Notes under the pieces: generated by a model
Seen by the model: the letters and a program-made list of their open reading frames with translations, nothing else
What the model was told of the DNA's origin: nothing
Database searches by the model: none
Program-made: the position numbers and the translations under genes
In this document: piece by piece, positions 8,600 through 17,412 of the stretch
How the letters are laid out: each line of letters opens with the position of its first letter
Position numbering within the stretch: the stretch's first letter is position 1
Assembly: GCF_014650875.1 (NCBI RefSeq)
Contig: NZ_BMVU01000057.1
Location: 1-36,605 of the forward strand
Origin: Streptomyces minutiscleroticus
Lineage (GTDB): Bacteria > Actinomycetota > Actinomycetes > Streptomycetales > Streptomycetaceae
Reading direction: 5' to 3'
Length of the DNA stretch: 36,605 nt

Positions 8600-9665
8600 C
8601 CGTACCGCTGCATGGTGCGGTTGGCCAAGGCGATGCCGGGCCAGTCGAAGTCCCCGTGGTAGGCCAAGGTGCAGCCGGCCGCGGACAGTGCGTCCAGGAG
8701 GGTGAGGACGACCGTCGCGGCGCTGCCCGACGTGCAGATCAGTGGTGCGGTGCGGTGGGCGTCCGCCGCTGCCTCCACCACCCGCGGGTTCCCGCAGACG
8801 TGGACGCGGGTGCGCGGGGGAACGTTCAGACGCAGAACGCGCAGTTCGCGCAGTGTCAGATGCGTCTCCAGGTGGTGGTCGGCACGTTCGCGCAGGGCTG
8901 CCTCCTGCCAGCTGTCGCCCGTCGGGCGCAGGCCGTGGGTCAGGACCGTGCTGGAGACCTCGTCGGGAGTGACCGAGGCCCGGCGCCACAGGGCACGTCG
9001 GCCCGCGGCGTCGGCGGGAACGTCGACGTCGCGGGCCAGGGCGATGCCGCGCAGGACCGGACGGACCAGGAGGGTGCCGTCGTCCAGGCCGTGGGCCGAC
9101 CCTGTGGTGCGTGTGGCCAGCTCACCGCGGCCCCAGATGGCGGGGGTGGGACGGGCGCCTGTGCCGGGGAAGAGGACGGCGAGGGTCCGGACCGCCTGGG
9201 TCACGGTGGTGAGTGCGGTGTCGGGCGGCCGGCGGGTGAGTGTGCCGTTGCGGCGTGTCTCCTCCAGCCACGCACGGGCCCAGGGCTGGTCGGACAGGGG
9301 TGTGTCGGCCAGGGCCGCTTCCGCCGTGGACAGCAGGCGGGTGCGCTCGGCCGCTGCCGCGTCGCGGGCCGCCCGGCGGTCGGTCAGGGGCGGTCCCAGT
9401 GCCGTCAGTGTCGCGGCCGGGTGTCCAGGTCCGCGAGGCGGATCGTGGCGGTGGGGCCGGTGAACGGCTTGGCCAAAAGGAGGGACAGGGCCTCGCGTTC
9501 CTGCGGGTCCAGGTGCTGGAGTCCGACGGTGCCGGTGGGCTGGAGGCCGTTGCGTTCCGGACGGGCGCGTGCCGCCGTCCACAGGCGGGTGAGGCCGGGC
9601 CGGGTGAGGAAGGCGACGGCGTCGGCGTCCGGGGTGTGCCGGCCGGCTCCTTCGGGCCGGGTCAT
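8600..9665 (-). pseudogene. jetD: JetD (TIGR02679/DUF2399) of a type II Wadjet system, decayed
   Basis: The start ATG (9663-9665) overlaps the preceding jetC stop as ATGA, the usual coupling in this operon. The first frame reads ADAVAFLTRPGLTRLWTAAR and LDPQEREALSLLLAKPFTGP, then stops at about 9405. Family sequence resumes in the next frame (LTALGPPLTDRRAARDAAAA) and runs through TLLVRPVLRGIALARDVDVP, VSSTVLTHGLRPTG and VHVCGNPRVVEAAADAH to the Toprim-like motif YHGDFDWPGIALANRTMQRY. It ends abruptly there at about 8600, so the C-terminal part of the Toprim domain is lost. JetD is the DNA-cutting subunit of Wadjet, which linearises plasmids after the SMC-like JetABC complex extrudes them. 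With one frameshift and a missing end it should be inactive. Confidence 0.8.
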
Positions 9666-9859
9666 ACGGGCATCAGCCGTCGCTGCCCTTCGTTCCACGT
9701 GTAGTGGAGCGTGGCCACCCCCCGTACGTGCGGGTCGCGCAGGCATGCGTAGATGTGCAGGGACGGTACGCCGGGCCAGTTGCCGATCAGGCGTTCGCTG
9801 GTGAGGACGAAGTCGAGGTCCAGATCGACCAGGATGCGGCCGAGGCGGGCGTGGGTGGG
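9662..9859 (-). pseudogene. jetC: C-terminal remnant of JetC (TIGR02680, SMC-like ATPase)
   Basis: The last 65 codons read THARLGRILVDLDLDFVLTS, ERLIGNWPGVPSLHIYACLR and DPHVRGVATLHYTWNEGQRR, then a stop overlapping the jetD start. This is the end of the SMC-like Wadjet protein just after its Walker B/D-loop region, where DLDFVxTSE is characteristic. The other roughly 1300 residues, including Walker A, the coiled coils and the Walker B acidic pair itself, are absent. The segment is fused in frame to the C-terminal helix of JetA at about 9859. Confidence 0.75.
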
Positions 9860-11285
9860 CTCGTCGGCCGCCGCCCGCCGGGCCGCGGCCTGCTCCTGCG
9901 CCTGTTCCGTCAGGCGTCGCTTCTGCTCGGAGTGGTCCTCGACCGCCGCGGCGCGTCCGCGCACAGCCCTGCTGCCCGCTCACGCAGTGCCACCGGCACG
10001 TCCACCGCGGGGCCGGTCCACCAGCTCACATAGGCCGGCACGGACAGGTCCGGCTCCGGCGCCACCCCCAAGTGCCGCGCCCCGTACAACCCGAAGGCGG
10101 CGACCGCCAGGTCATGGGCCTCGTCCGGTCCGGCGGCGTCGAACCAGGCCGCCAGCCGCAGCAGGTCCTTGCGACGGGACATCTCACCGGAGGCCGACCG
10201 CAGCATCCGCTTGGCGTTGGCCAGCAGCGACTGCAGGGCGCGCAAAGTGGCGTCCCGAAGCTGGTCCCACCTGGCCGGCCTGCCCCGCGGTGTCGGCGAA
10301 CCACTCACGCAGCCCGTCCCCATCGGCCGTGTCCCGCCCGCGACTGCGCTGCACCCGGGTCTCGGGCAGGCTGTCGGAGAGCGCTCCGATGCCCGCCGCG
10401 TGCGCGTCCGTACGCGCCAGCAACTCGGGCAGGTACGGCCGGACCGCCGTCAGATGCGCGGCGATACGGGGGCCCGGAAGGAGACGTCCTCGGTGATGGC
10501 CTGCACACAGTCGAGAAGCAGCTCCTTGAACCCCTGGTACTCGGCTCCGTCGAGGTCGTAGCGCGCCAGGACCTGTCCCAGATAGGCGTAGAAGTCCCGC
10601 ACCGACTCGGCGAACGCGGCGAACTGCACGAAGAGCGTGCTGACCCGCTCCAGCGCCTGCTGCGGATCCACACCGCCGGGCGCGGCCGCCGACTCGGCGA
10701 TCTCCCGCAGACCGCGGTCGACGAGCGTGAGCAGCTCACTGCTCACCTCACGGGCCGCGTCCACCCCGGCCAGCACCTCGTCCGCGTCCCGCTGGACGCG
10801 CTCCCCCACCTCGGACAGCTGGTAGCGGGACCGTGAGCGCTGGTACTCGGCGATGCTCGTCGCCCTGACCGTGTGCGTGCTGCGCACCAGATCGCCCCAG
10901 CGCACCAGCTGCTCGAGCCGTGTGGTGAGCGTCTCGGCGTCGAGTTCCGCCCCAGGGCCGCCGGCCTGGACCACCTTGGCGAGGAGATCGGAACGGCCAT
11001 GTCGGCGAGCAGCGTGCCGCAGAACACGCGCATCACGGCGACGTACTCCAGGCGCTCGGGAGCACTGAGGTACGCGTACGCGCTCAGCCGCTCCCCCGCC
11101 TCGGCGCCGGCCTCCGTCCTGTGGGGCCCGGTTCCCTCCGTAGCGCACAGCGTACGGACCGCCTCCGACGCTCCGGTCGAAAGCCGGGAAAACCACCCGC
11201 CCACGTGATCCGGTCCGTCGGTCCGATGCAGGGCCGCCCGAGGGCCGAGCGTGAAACACCACTCCAGAAGAGCAGCGGACTCCAC
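9860..11285 (-). pseudogene. jetA: JetA (TIGR02677) of a type II Wadjet system, frameshifted and fused to jetC
   Basis: Family sequence can be followed through several frames: AYAYLSAPERLEYVAVMRVF (about 11090-11000), then AELDAETLTTRLEQLVRWGD and EYQRSRSRYQLSEVGERVQR to FRAPVSPRI (about 10990-10450), then AAHLTAVRPYLPELLARTDA (to about 10290), then LRDATLRALQSLLANAKRML and FGLYGARHLGVAPEPDLSVP (to about 9970), and finally GRAAAVEDHSEQKRRLTEQA (to 9860). Four frameshifts are therefore needed. JetA is the kleisin-like subunit of the Wadjet SMC complex. The formal start at 11285 is uncertain because recognisable sequence begins only near 11095. The jetB gene that should follow is missing. The number of frameshifts argues for real decay, but indel errors should be excluded. 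Confidence 0.75.
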
Positions 11286-11428
11286 TCATCCGTATGATCC
11301 CTGCACCGGGACACTCACCGACGGTCGTACGACCGTCGTCACGCAAGCGACGGCGCCCATCCCCTGCCGCCCGTAAGGCGGCCGGCCTCCGCCCCGTCCG
11401 CAGCTGACATCACCAGAAAGATGACGCC

Positions 11429-12016
11429 ATGCCCGTGAACACAGCGACAACCGGCCTACCAGGCGAGTACCTCGCGCGAGTGAACACCGACCTGGAGGAC
11501 AATGCCAGGGAACAGGAACGCGTCACCGCCGAGATCGCCGCACTGCAAGAACGACTGACCGCACTGCAGCACGAGCGCTCGGTCCTGGTGAACGTGCAGC
11601 AGGCACTCGGCGTCACCGCACCTGTCACGCCGGCCTCCCCCAGCCGTGACACCGCGCCCGTGCCCGGCCGGAGGACCGCTGTCTCGTCCGAACCCGGCGA
11701 GCAAGCGGGCCAGGACAGGACTGCCGTCGAGAACGGCAAGCCCGTCAAGAAGAAGGTATCCAGGAAGACCTCGGCCTCCGCCACGGCGCCCAGGGCGTCG
11801 CAGCCGACGCTGGTCGAGCTCGCCCGCCTCCACCTCGCCGAACACAAGGAACCGCGCTCCGCGGCCGAGATCACCGCAGCGCTCGCCCAGGCGCATCCCG
11901 ACCGCGGCATCAAGGCCACCGTCGTGCGCACCACGCTCGAAGGGCTTGTCGCCAGGAGCCGGGTTCAGCGCACCCGGCAGGGCCGCTCGGTCTTCTACAG
12001 CATTCACGAGGCATAG
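11429..12016 (+). CDS. Coiled-coil/winged-helix protein, 195 aa
   Basis: Residues 15-60 form a predicted coiled coil (ARVNTDLEDNAREQERVTAE continuing with heptad leucines). Residues 60-125 are a Pro/Ala/Lys-rich linker with KPVKKKVSRKTSA. The C-terminal 65 residues (TLVELARLHLAEHKEPRSAA, EITAALAQAHPDRGIKATVV, VARSRVQRTRQGRSVFYSIH) have a winged-helix layout like BlaI/MecI or similar regulators, with a basic wing. Such proteins are frequent in Streptomyces and are thought to be DNA-binding. The start is ATG 11429. It is divergent from jetA and looks intact. Its place next to the module-1 end could mean a regulatory role on the plasmid, but this is a guess. Confidence 0.75.
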   Translation: MPVNTATTGLPGEYLARVNTDLEDNAREQERVTAEIAALQERLTALQHERSVLVNVQQALGVTAPVTPASPSRDTAPVPGRRTAVSSEPGEQAGQDRTAVENGKPVKKKVSRKTSASATAPRASQPTLVELARLHLAEHKEPRSAAEITAALAQAHPDRGIKATVVRTTLEGLVARSRVQRTRQGRSVFYSIHEA

Positions 12017-12716
12017 CCGGCCGGAGCGTCAGCCTGGTTCCCGCGAGCCGCACATCGCTTCGGTCGCTTCCGCGCGCTCGGGACAAAGGGCAGGTCAGGG
12101 GAGTATGAAAGCCGGAGCAGTGACTGAAGCGACTCACAGTCCCCCTATGAACCCGCCGCGCGCATACAGTCGCGACCAGCTCCCCGGTATATCTGCACCT
12201 TGAGTCGCTTCAGTCACTGTTCCCCTACGGATGCGGCTTCGACCTGCCGTTCCACCATCGCCGTCGAAAGCGACCCCTTGCACGGTGCCCGACGCGTGCC
12301 CGACGGGTGCCGGGGCCGGACAGTTCACCGCGATGGTCACTGCCGCACCGGCACGGTGGAGACGGCCGTCCCGCCCGTACCCGCGGGGCCGGCGGTATGC
12401 CACCGATCCCTTGCGCGCCGGCGCGGCTCCTTCCGCCCCGCACTCGCCGTCGATCACAGCATCACCCTGGCCGAGGCGTGACTCCGGATGGAACCCGGCA
12501 GCGGATGAGACCGAGCGGAACCGTCTGGAAGGTACCGCCGCGGGCTGCAGCGGCACCGGCGTCGCCTGCGCCCTCACCCCGTGGACGGACGGGTAAGACG
12601 ACGGCCGGGCCGGAAACACCGGAAACAGGGCGTGGGGACCGCACCGGGCTGTGAGGACCGTGTCCTCTTACCGGACGACTGTCCTGGGGAGCACCGACAG
12701 AGTCACGGCAGCTGCC
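12017..12716. other. Gene-free stretch carrying iteron-like repeats
   Basis: No protein-like frame is visible on either strand. The left third carries three copies of the module-2 iteron pattern: 12054-12068 and the two arms of the inverted repeat at 12119-12133 and 12204-12218. An AT-richer segment (GGTATATCTGCA) lies between the arms. From 12220 to 12716 I see nothing specific. Confidence 0.5.
12118..12219. repeat. Perfect 19-bp inverted repeat of module-2 iteron type
   Basis: CAGTGACTGAAGCGACTCA at 12118-12136 is exactly reverse-complementary to TGAGTCGCTTCAGTCACTG at 12201-12219, with 64 bases between. Each arm contains a near copy of AGCGACTGAAGCGAC, the iteron of replication module 2 located 16 kb away. 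A third, degenerate copy (ATCGCTTCGGTCGCT) is at 12054-12068. It may be a replication or transcription control site. Confidence 0.75.
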
Positions 12717-13094
12717 CTAGGCCGATGCTATGGCAGCCGGCCCGCGCTGGGAGCGCGGTGTCTTGGCCCCGGGCTTCCCCGGCTCGATGGTGCGCGGGTC
12801 GACAGCCTCTCCGGGGGCCCCCTCCTGGTAGAGACCGTCGGGGTCGTTGTCGCGGTCGTGCGGGAGAAGGAACAGGACCCGACGCTTGTAGAGCCCGCTG
12901 TCCGGATCGGGCTCGGCTTCCTCGCCGAGGACCGCGTATCCGACCATACGGCCGTCGCGTGCGTACGGTGGCTTGGTGTTGCGGCGTTTGGTCTTGTCCA
13001 GAGCCTGACGCACGTAGTCGAAGCCGTCGGGGTCCTCCAGCCACACCACGTCTGCTTCGTGGATGAGGTCGCTCTCGGTCAACAGCGAACTCAT
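12717..13094 (-). CDS. Replication-module small protein, 125 aa (module 1)
   Basis: The product begins MSSLLTESDLIHEADVVWLE and contains DGFDYVRQALDKTKRRN, YARDGRMVGYAVLGEEAEPD, RRVLFLLPHDRDNDPDGLYQ and EGAPGEAVDPRTIEPG. The same order of motifs recurs in the last gene of module 2 (31328-31729), so the pair is paralogous and belongs to the replication modules. I chose ATG 13094 because it has an AGGAGG site 10-15 bases upstream, matches the start of the paralogue, and overlaps the preceding stop as ATGA. A longer in-frame version reaching 13334 would overlap the helicase and is a shadow. The function is unknown; an accessory role in initiation or copy control is plausible. Confidence 0.85.
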   Translation of the reverse strand: MSSLLTESDLIHEADVVWLEDPDGFDYVRQALDKTKRRNTKPPYARDGRMVGYAVLGEEAEPDPDSGLYKRRVLFLLPHDRDNDPDGLYQEGAPGEAVDPRTIEPGKPGAKTPRSQRGPAAIASA

Positions 13095-13291
13095 GGCTGC
13101 AGCACCTCCTTCGTCAGCCGGCCCCAGGTGTAGTTGCTGGCCTTGCGTGTATGCGTGTCGTCGCCGCGGGCGTCCTGGGCGGCAAACCGGATGACGGAAG
13201 CCACCGCAGGAGGAGCCGGGTCTCCATGGTAGTTCGGTCGCGGCCGGTGATGCATACCTGTACCAGTCTGCGCCTGCGAGGGAGGAATCAT
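13091..13291 (-). CDS. Unknown 66-aa protein translationally coupled in replication module 1
   Basis: The ATG at 13291 overlaps the helicase stop (ATGA), and its own stop at 13091 overlaps the next start (ATGA), so it fills exactly the space between two genes. The product starts MIPPSQAQTGTGMHHRPRPN, is Pro/His/Arg-rich at first, and ends with AVASVIRFAAQDARGDDTHT and RKASNYTWGRLTKEVLQP, which looks like a small ordered domain. No counterpart exists in module 2, where the helicase overlaps the last gene directly. I do not recognise it. The exact fit between neighbours is the main support. Confidence 0.6.
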   Translation of the reverse strand: MIPPSQAQTGTGMHHRPRPNYHGDPAPPAVASVIRFAAQDARGDDTHTRKASNYTWGRLTKEVLQP

Positions 13292-14835
13292 TCGCCCTCC
13301 AGGAGAGCGATCCCGGGGTAGTACTTGCGACCATTGGATTTGATCATGTCGTTGGGTGAGGCGAGGCCGACTTCCTGACGGACGCGGTTGGCGAAAGCGC
13401 GGGCAGTGGCGGCACGGACGCCTTCTCCGGCGTTGCACCAGTGGGTGTACTCCGCGTACAGCAGCCCCTGCTCCACTCGGAGGTCGGGCTGGGCGGACGT
13501 GTCACGGGTGCAGCATTCGGTGAGAAAGCGCCCGATGTGGTCTTCGGTGGTGGCGTAGGCGTTGGTGGCGAGGCGGACCCGGTCGGGGCCTTCGAGGGGG
13601 TCGCGGGTGGCGAGGTAACGGCGGGCGCCCTCGATGAGCCACTGCAGGATGCCGGGGCCCTCGTCCCGGACGAGTTCGAAGGCGAGGTTGTCGATTCTGC
13701 GTTCGGTCGGGACGGTGCGGATGAAGGGGATGAGCCGGATACGGCGCCAGAAGGCGAAGCCGCCGGTGGACACCTCCGGGCGGTGGTTGCCGAGCAGCCA
13801 CAGGTGGTGGGTGGGGCTGAAGGAGAAGTAGTCCTGCCGCATCCGCCGGGCCTTGATCTTGTCGCCACCGGTGAGGAGGCGGACGCGGGCCTCGTCGAAC
13901 TTGTCGTTGGGCTTCAGCTCACTGCACACGATCAGTCGGCGGCCATGCAGCTCGGTCAGCTCGGTGGAGTGCTCGGAGAACGCGCCCCGGTCCATGAGGA
14001 AGCCGGGCGGGGCCGCGTCCGCGTAGTCGCCCAGGATCTGGATCATGGTGTCGAGCAGGACGCTCTTGCCGTTCTTGCCCTCTCCGTGGAGAAAGGGCAG
14101 GACCTGGGCGCCCACGTCACCGGTGACCGAGTATCCGAGCAGCAGGTGCAGGAAGCTGATCATTTCCCGACCTTCGGCGTCGTCGCCGAAGGTGTCGGCC
14201 AGGAAGCGGTGCCAGCGAGGGGTGTCCATCTCCTGCGGGGCCACACTGGTGGCCCGGGAGTGGAAGTCACGGGTCGGGTCGGGCTTGCGCAGCTGTCCGG
14301 TGTTCAGGTCCACCACCCCGGCCGGAGTGCACAGGGCATACGGGTCGCCGTCGAGGACGTCGGGATCCACGGACAGGTCCGGAGAAGCCTTGGCCTGGGT
14401 GAGCAGGGCCTTCATTCCGGTGGTGGACAGGGTCCGCTTCTTGTGGTGCATCAGCTCGCGGTCGCTGTAGATGCCGCGCGGATCGCTGTCAGCCATGTCC
14501 TCGGCCATTTCACCGGCGGCCCACAACGCGGCTTTCTCCCCGCCGGCGCGCTTCCAGCGGTAGCCGTCCCACGCGAACCAGCCCAGGCCCTCGACATGGC
14601 GGAACTGATCGCGGTAGAGCTGTGCGAACAGACGGGCGTTGCCCCGGTCGGTCAGTGACGGGGGCAGCGGCCCGGTCTGCGCCCAGGCGGGCAACGCTGT
14701 GACAGGGGCAGGGGCGGCCTGAGGGGACTGCTGGACCTGCGGCGGGCCGGACGGGGCCCCGGTCGCCTGGAGGTCGAGCATCTGCTGAGCGGCGGCGTGG
14801 GCGTCGAACCGCGGTGTGCTCTCGGCGCTGCTCAT
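13288..14835 (-). CDS. P4-type SF3 replicative helicase (module 1)
   Basis: The 515-aa protein has a Pro/Gln-rich linker (1-60), a D5_N-like domain (61-230; LTDRGNARLFAQLYRDQFRH, DPYALCTPAGVVDLNTGQL) and a superfamily 3 helicase core. Visible motifs are Walker A GEGKNGKS (251-258), the Walker B region RRLIVCSELK (about 299-308), the motif-C-like strand LWLLGNHRPEV (345-355, polar Asn350) and the arginine-finger segment FWRRIRLIPF (362-371). Such proteins unwind plasmid or phage DNA at the origin, as in P4 alpha and D5 families, usually with a primase partner. Its ATG overlaps the primase stop (ATGA at 14832-14835). It is paralogous to 29811-31331. Confidence 0.92.
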   Translation of the reverse strand: MSSAESTPRFDAHAAAQQMLDLQATGAPSGPPQVQQSPQAAPAPVTALPAWAQTGPLPPSLTDRGNARLFAQLYRDQFRHVEGLGWFAWDGYRWKRAGGEKAALWAAGEMAEDMADSDPRGIYSDRELMHHKKRTLSTTGMKALLTQAKASPDLSVDPDVLDGDPYALCTPAGVVDLNTGQLRKPDPTRDFHSRATSVAPQEMDTPRWHRFLADTFGDDAEGREMISFLHLLLGYSVTGDVGAQVLPFLHGEGKNGKSVLLDTMIQILGDYADAAPPGFLMDRGAFSEHSTELTELHGRRLIVCSELKPNDKFDEARVRLLTGGDKIKARRMRQDYFSFSPTHHLWLLGNHRPEVSTGGFAFWRRIRLIPFIRTVPTERRIDNLAFELVRDEGPGILQWLIEGARRYLATRDPLEGPDRVRLATNAYATTEDHIGRFLTECCTRDTSAQPDLRVEQGLLYAEYTHWCNAGEGVRAATARAFANRVRQEVGLASPNDMIKSNGRKYYPGIALLEGE

Positions 14836-15917
14836 GATCGTCCTTCGAGGTGGAACGGACGTACGGCCCCTGCGGCGAGGCCGTCGTCGATGATCTTTTC
14901 ATTGCGAAGGGTCTGCCAGGAGCGGGCCTGCCGCGCGGCTTCGAGGAGCTGGGCTCGCGCGTCGGCTTCCTGCACGTGACCCCCTGCGGCAAGCCCGCCG
15001 GCGGTGTAAGCGGCCCGGTTGGGGATTCCGGTGAATCCACAGCCCTCGGGAGCGACCGCGCACTGGGCGACCTGGCCGATGAGGGGATCGAGGACCCGGT
15101 GGGGCGCCGTGGAGCCGCCCGAGCTGCGGCCTCGTCGGGGGTGCGGCACGGGAACCCGCCGACGCGGCGGGTTGATGACGTGACCGGTGCGGATGAGCTC
15201 GGCGTAGAGCCATTGCGGCAGCGGCGCAGGCATGCGGGGCGCGCCTTCGGGCCGATAGGTCCCCTGGGCGGTGCGGGTCGTGGGAGCGACGATGTACCCG
15301 CCTTCGGCACGGACGTCCACCTGCCGGGCCGGAGCGGCTTTGGGGCTGGAGCCGGCCGGGCAGCGCAGCCTGATGTCAGGGTGGGGAGCCCGGTACCACA
15401 CGTGCAGGCATCCCGAAGGAGTACGCACGCGCAAGGTGCTCTCGTCATGCGCCGGGTCCGGCTGCTTACGGAAGGCCGCCAGGAGCGCAAGGGTGTCGAA
15501 GTCTGAAGCCAGCCCTGTCAGGTTGACCGCGCCGGGGATGGTGATGCCCGGCAGGAGACGGCTCCGGTCCGGCACTTCGGCCGCGTGAGCGTCGATGTCG
15601 ATGACGATCAGATCGGCCGGACCGCAGGCGCTGCCGACACCTGACGAGGGACTGGACCCCCACCAGGCATCGATGCGTTGCCGGTCTGTGGTTGCCGCGT
15701 GGAACCCGTGGCAGGGACGGCCCGCCGGGCGGCAGGGGCATCTCTTGGGGCCGTGGCTTCGGCCCCTGCCGCCGGGGCAGTTGGCAGTCGGCGTCTTGCG
15801 TCCCGGGGCCAGAGGATGGACCGGCCACCCCTGGGAGACGCACCAGTGGGCCACGGCGAGAGGCGTCGCGAGCCTGCCGGGGGCAGCAGGCGAGCGAGTC
15901 TCACCAAGGCCGGGCAC
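14832..15917 (-). CDS. Primase-polymerase (AEP superfamily) of replication module 1
   Basis: The 361-aa protein shows the archaeo-eukaryotic primase fold of bifunctional DNA primase/polymerases: the catalytic VIDIDAH motif (Asp107, Asp109), a GCLHVWY strand with the expected His (about 172), and QVDVRAEGGYIVAP (Asp201, 200-212). An early Cys-rich insert (CPCRPAGRPCHGFHAA, 60-75) could bind zinc. The C-terminal 100 residues are a helical domain. The start is GTG 15917 with AGGAAGGA about 10 bases upstream. It makes primers, and possibly DNA, for the helicase encoded next. The iteron field starts just upstream, so this gene probably reads out of the origin. Confidence 0.9.
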   Translation of the reverse strand: MPGLGETRSPAAPGRLATPLAVAHWCVSQGWPVHPLAPGRKTPTANCPGGRGRSHGPKRCPCRPAGRPCHGFHAATTDRQRIDAWWGSSPSSGVGSACGPADLIVIDIDAHAAEVPDRSRLLPGITIPGAVNLTGLASDFDTLALLAAFRKQPDPAHDESTLRVRTPSGCLHVWYRAPHPDIRLRCPAGSSPKAAPARQVDVRAEGGYIVAPTTRTAQGTYRPEGAPRMPAPLPQWLYAELIRTGHVINPPRRRVPVPHPRRGRSSGGSTAPHRVLDPLIGQVAQCAVAPEGCGFTGIPNRAAYTAGGLAAGGHVQEADARAQLLEAARQARSWQTLRNEKIIDDGLAAGAVRPFHLEGRS

Positions 15918-15939
15918 GCGCGGGTCCTTCCTTGTCAGG

Positions 15940-16595
15940 TTCGGTCCCTGATAGGAAAACGCCAGGCCGTATGCGCTGGTGACGCCTCTTCAGGGACCGA
16001 AGGGACTGTGTTCCGGAAAGAGTGTATGCGCTCCTGCCACAGAGAGCCTGCAGTGCCTCCCCGTGCGCCGTTCTATCAGGTTCTTCAGTCCCTTGGGTCC
16101 CTTCGATCCCTGGCTCGCGGAGAGACCACCTCAAGAGCGGACCTATATGTTCCGTTTAGGGAGTGACCGAAGGGACCGGCACGGCCCATTCACCCACGCG
16201 CGCCCTCCAAGGGGCTTCAGCAGGGACTCACGAACCGGCTCGGCGCCCGAGTCCCTCCGGCCTGGGCGCGGGCGGCGCTGCGGGCCTGAGAGGGGCAGTG
16301 ACCGGGAGGGACGGGACAGGACTGCCCCAGGGATCGGGAAAACTTGGGTCCCTACAGAGTTCCTGCAGGTCAGAGACTTACTGCTACCCAGGAAGGGACC
16401 GTAGGGACTGTACTTCCCCATTATGAGCGGAACGCTTCATGCGATACAGATGCGCACGCGCGTACGAAGAACATGCATGACTACGTCATAATAGAAAAGT
16501 TCGGTCCCTAGAGTCCCTGTCCCGGATACCAAAACCGCTCTGAGCTGCGAAAACGTCAGGGACCGAAGGCCAGGGACCGAACGCCGAGGGACTCG
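15940..16595. repeat. Iteron field 1 / candidate replication origin of module 1
   Basis: The dyad AGGGACCGAAGGGAC occurs at 15992-16006, with one-mismatch copies at 16162-16176 (AGTGACCGAAGGGAC), 16394-16408 (AGGGACCGTAGGGAC) and, inverted, 16097-16111. Half-sites GGGACC or GGGACT lie in between and form a denser cluster at 16502-16595. The stretch also holds the only marked AT-rich patches of this region (CATTATGA near 16420, ATAATAGAAAAG near 16489). It is gene-free and lies directly upstream of the primase-helicase operon. This is the arrangement of iteron-controlled internal origins known from Streptomyces plasmids. Confidence 0.75.
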
Positions 16596-16599
16596 TGGG

Positions 16600-17412
16600 G
16601 TGGAGAAGAGAGTCCGGTCCCGCCGCCGGCCGACAGGTGCAGCGGAGGCGACCCGCCTCTGTGTGAAAGTCCCACCGGAGCCGGCGGACTCCCCCACGGT
16701 CACAGGACGTCGTCACTTCGCCCTGCCTGACAGGATCCGCAATCGGAGTGGCGTTTTTCCCAGGTCCCTGTGTGCGTTTGGATGCCGGCTCAACCCGTGT
16801 CGAAGGAGACCATGGCGCGCTTTCGGGCGGCAGCACCGTGCCGAGTCGCCCAGCTCCTACCGCCTTTCAGGACTGGTACGTGCAGTGGCTGGCCAACACT
16901 CCCCGAACACGGCGCCCGACACGCACTACCCCCGAGCCAGAGCGCCCATTGAACGAGACGCACGGTCACGTACGCCCGTCCCCGACCGGGCACATCGGCC
17001 TGTATCCCGACAACTGCCGGTGGATGGTGTCCTGCGACGTGGTGTAGCAGCGAGCTTCACAGGAGCAGCTTCCGTGCCTGCCACTCGGCACGAGTCGCCG
17101 ATCACCTGTGCCGACGGCACAGACTGACGGTCCGTCGAGCCACGAAAGCCGCAGGTGCCTCTGATTGCGAGTGCGACCTGCAACTCTGTGCTTGATCGCT
17201 GATCCACCACACGAGGGGGCACGATCGCATGCCGACCCGGTCCGTTCACGGAGGAAGGGCGGACGCAGCCCGTATCCGCTCCACTTCGTGCGCGTCCCCA
17301 CACCCCGACACACTTTTGATCAGTGAAAACGGAAAGACCCGGCGGAGTCCTGCGAGTGCTGAGCGGCGAAACCAGGTCGACGTAGGTCAGTGCGGTACCC
17401 GATCATGCGTTC
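16600..17412. other. Gene-free stretch between iteron field 1 and the DUF6584 gene
   Basis: Several overlapping open frames exist on both strands but none has family motifs, a convincing ribosome site or stable protein character. I see no repeats matching either iteron family beyond 16600. Confidence 0.4.

Noticed and set aside
12717..13334. 205-aa version of the small module-1 protein
   Set aside because: The first 80 codons overlap the helicase end and look like shadow sequence. The 125-aa form matches its paralogue and has a ribosome site.
13441..14658. 405-codon plus-strand open frame opposite helicase 1
   Set aside because: Gly/Val/Glu-rich shadow of a well-identified helicase on the minus strand.
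16480..16495. Possible ninth parS-like site (ACTACGTCATAATAG)
   Set aside because: It resembles the motif but has several mismatches in both arms and lies in iteron field 1. I treat it as an AT-rich origin patch.
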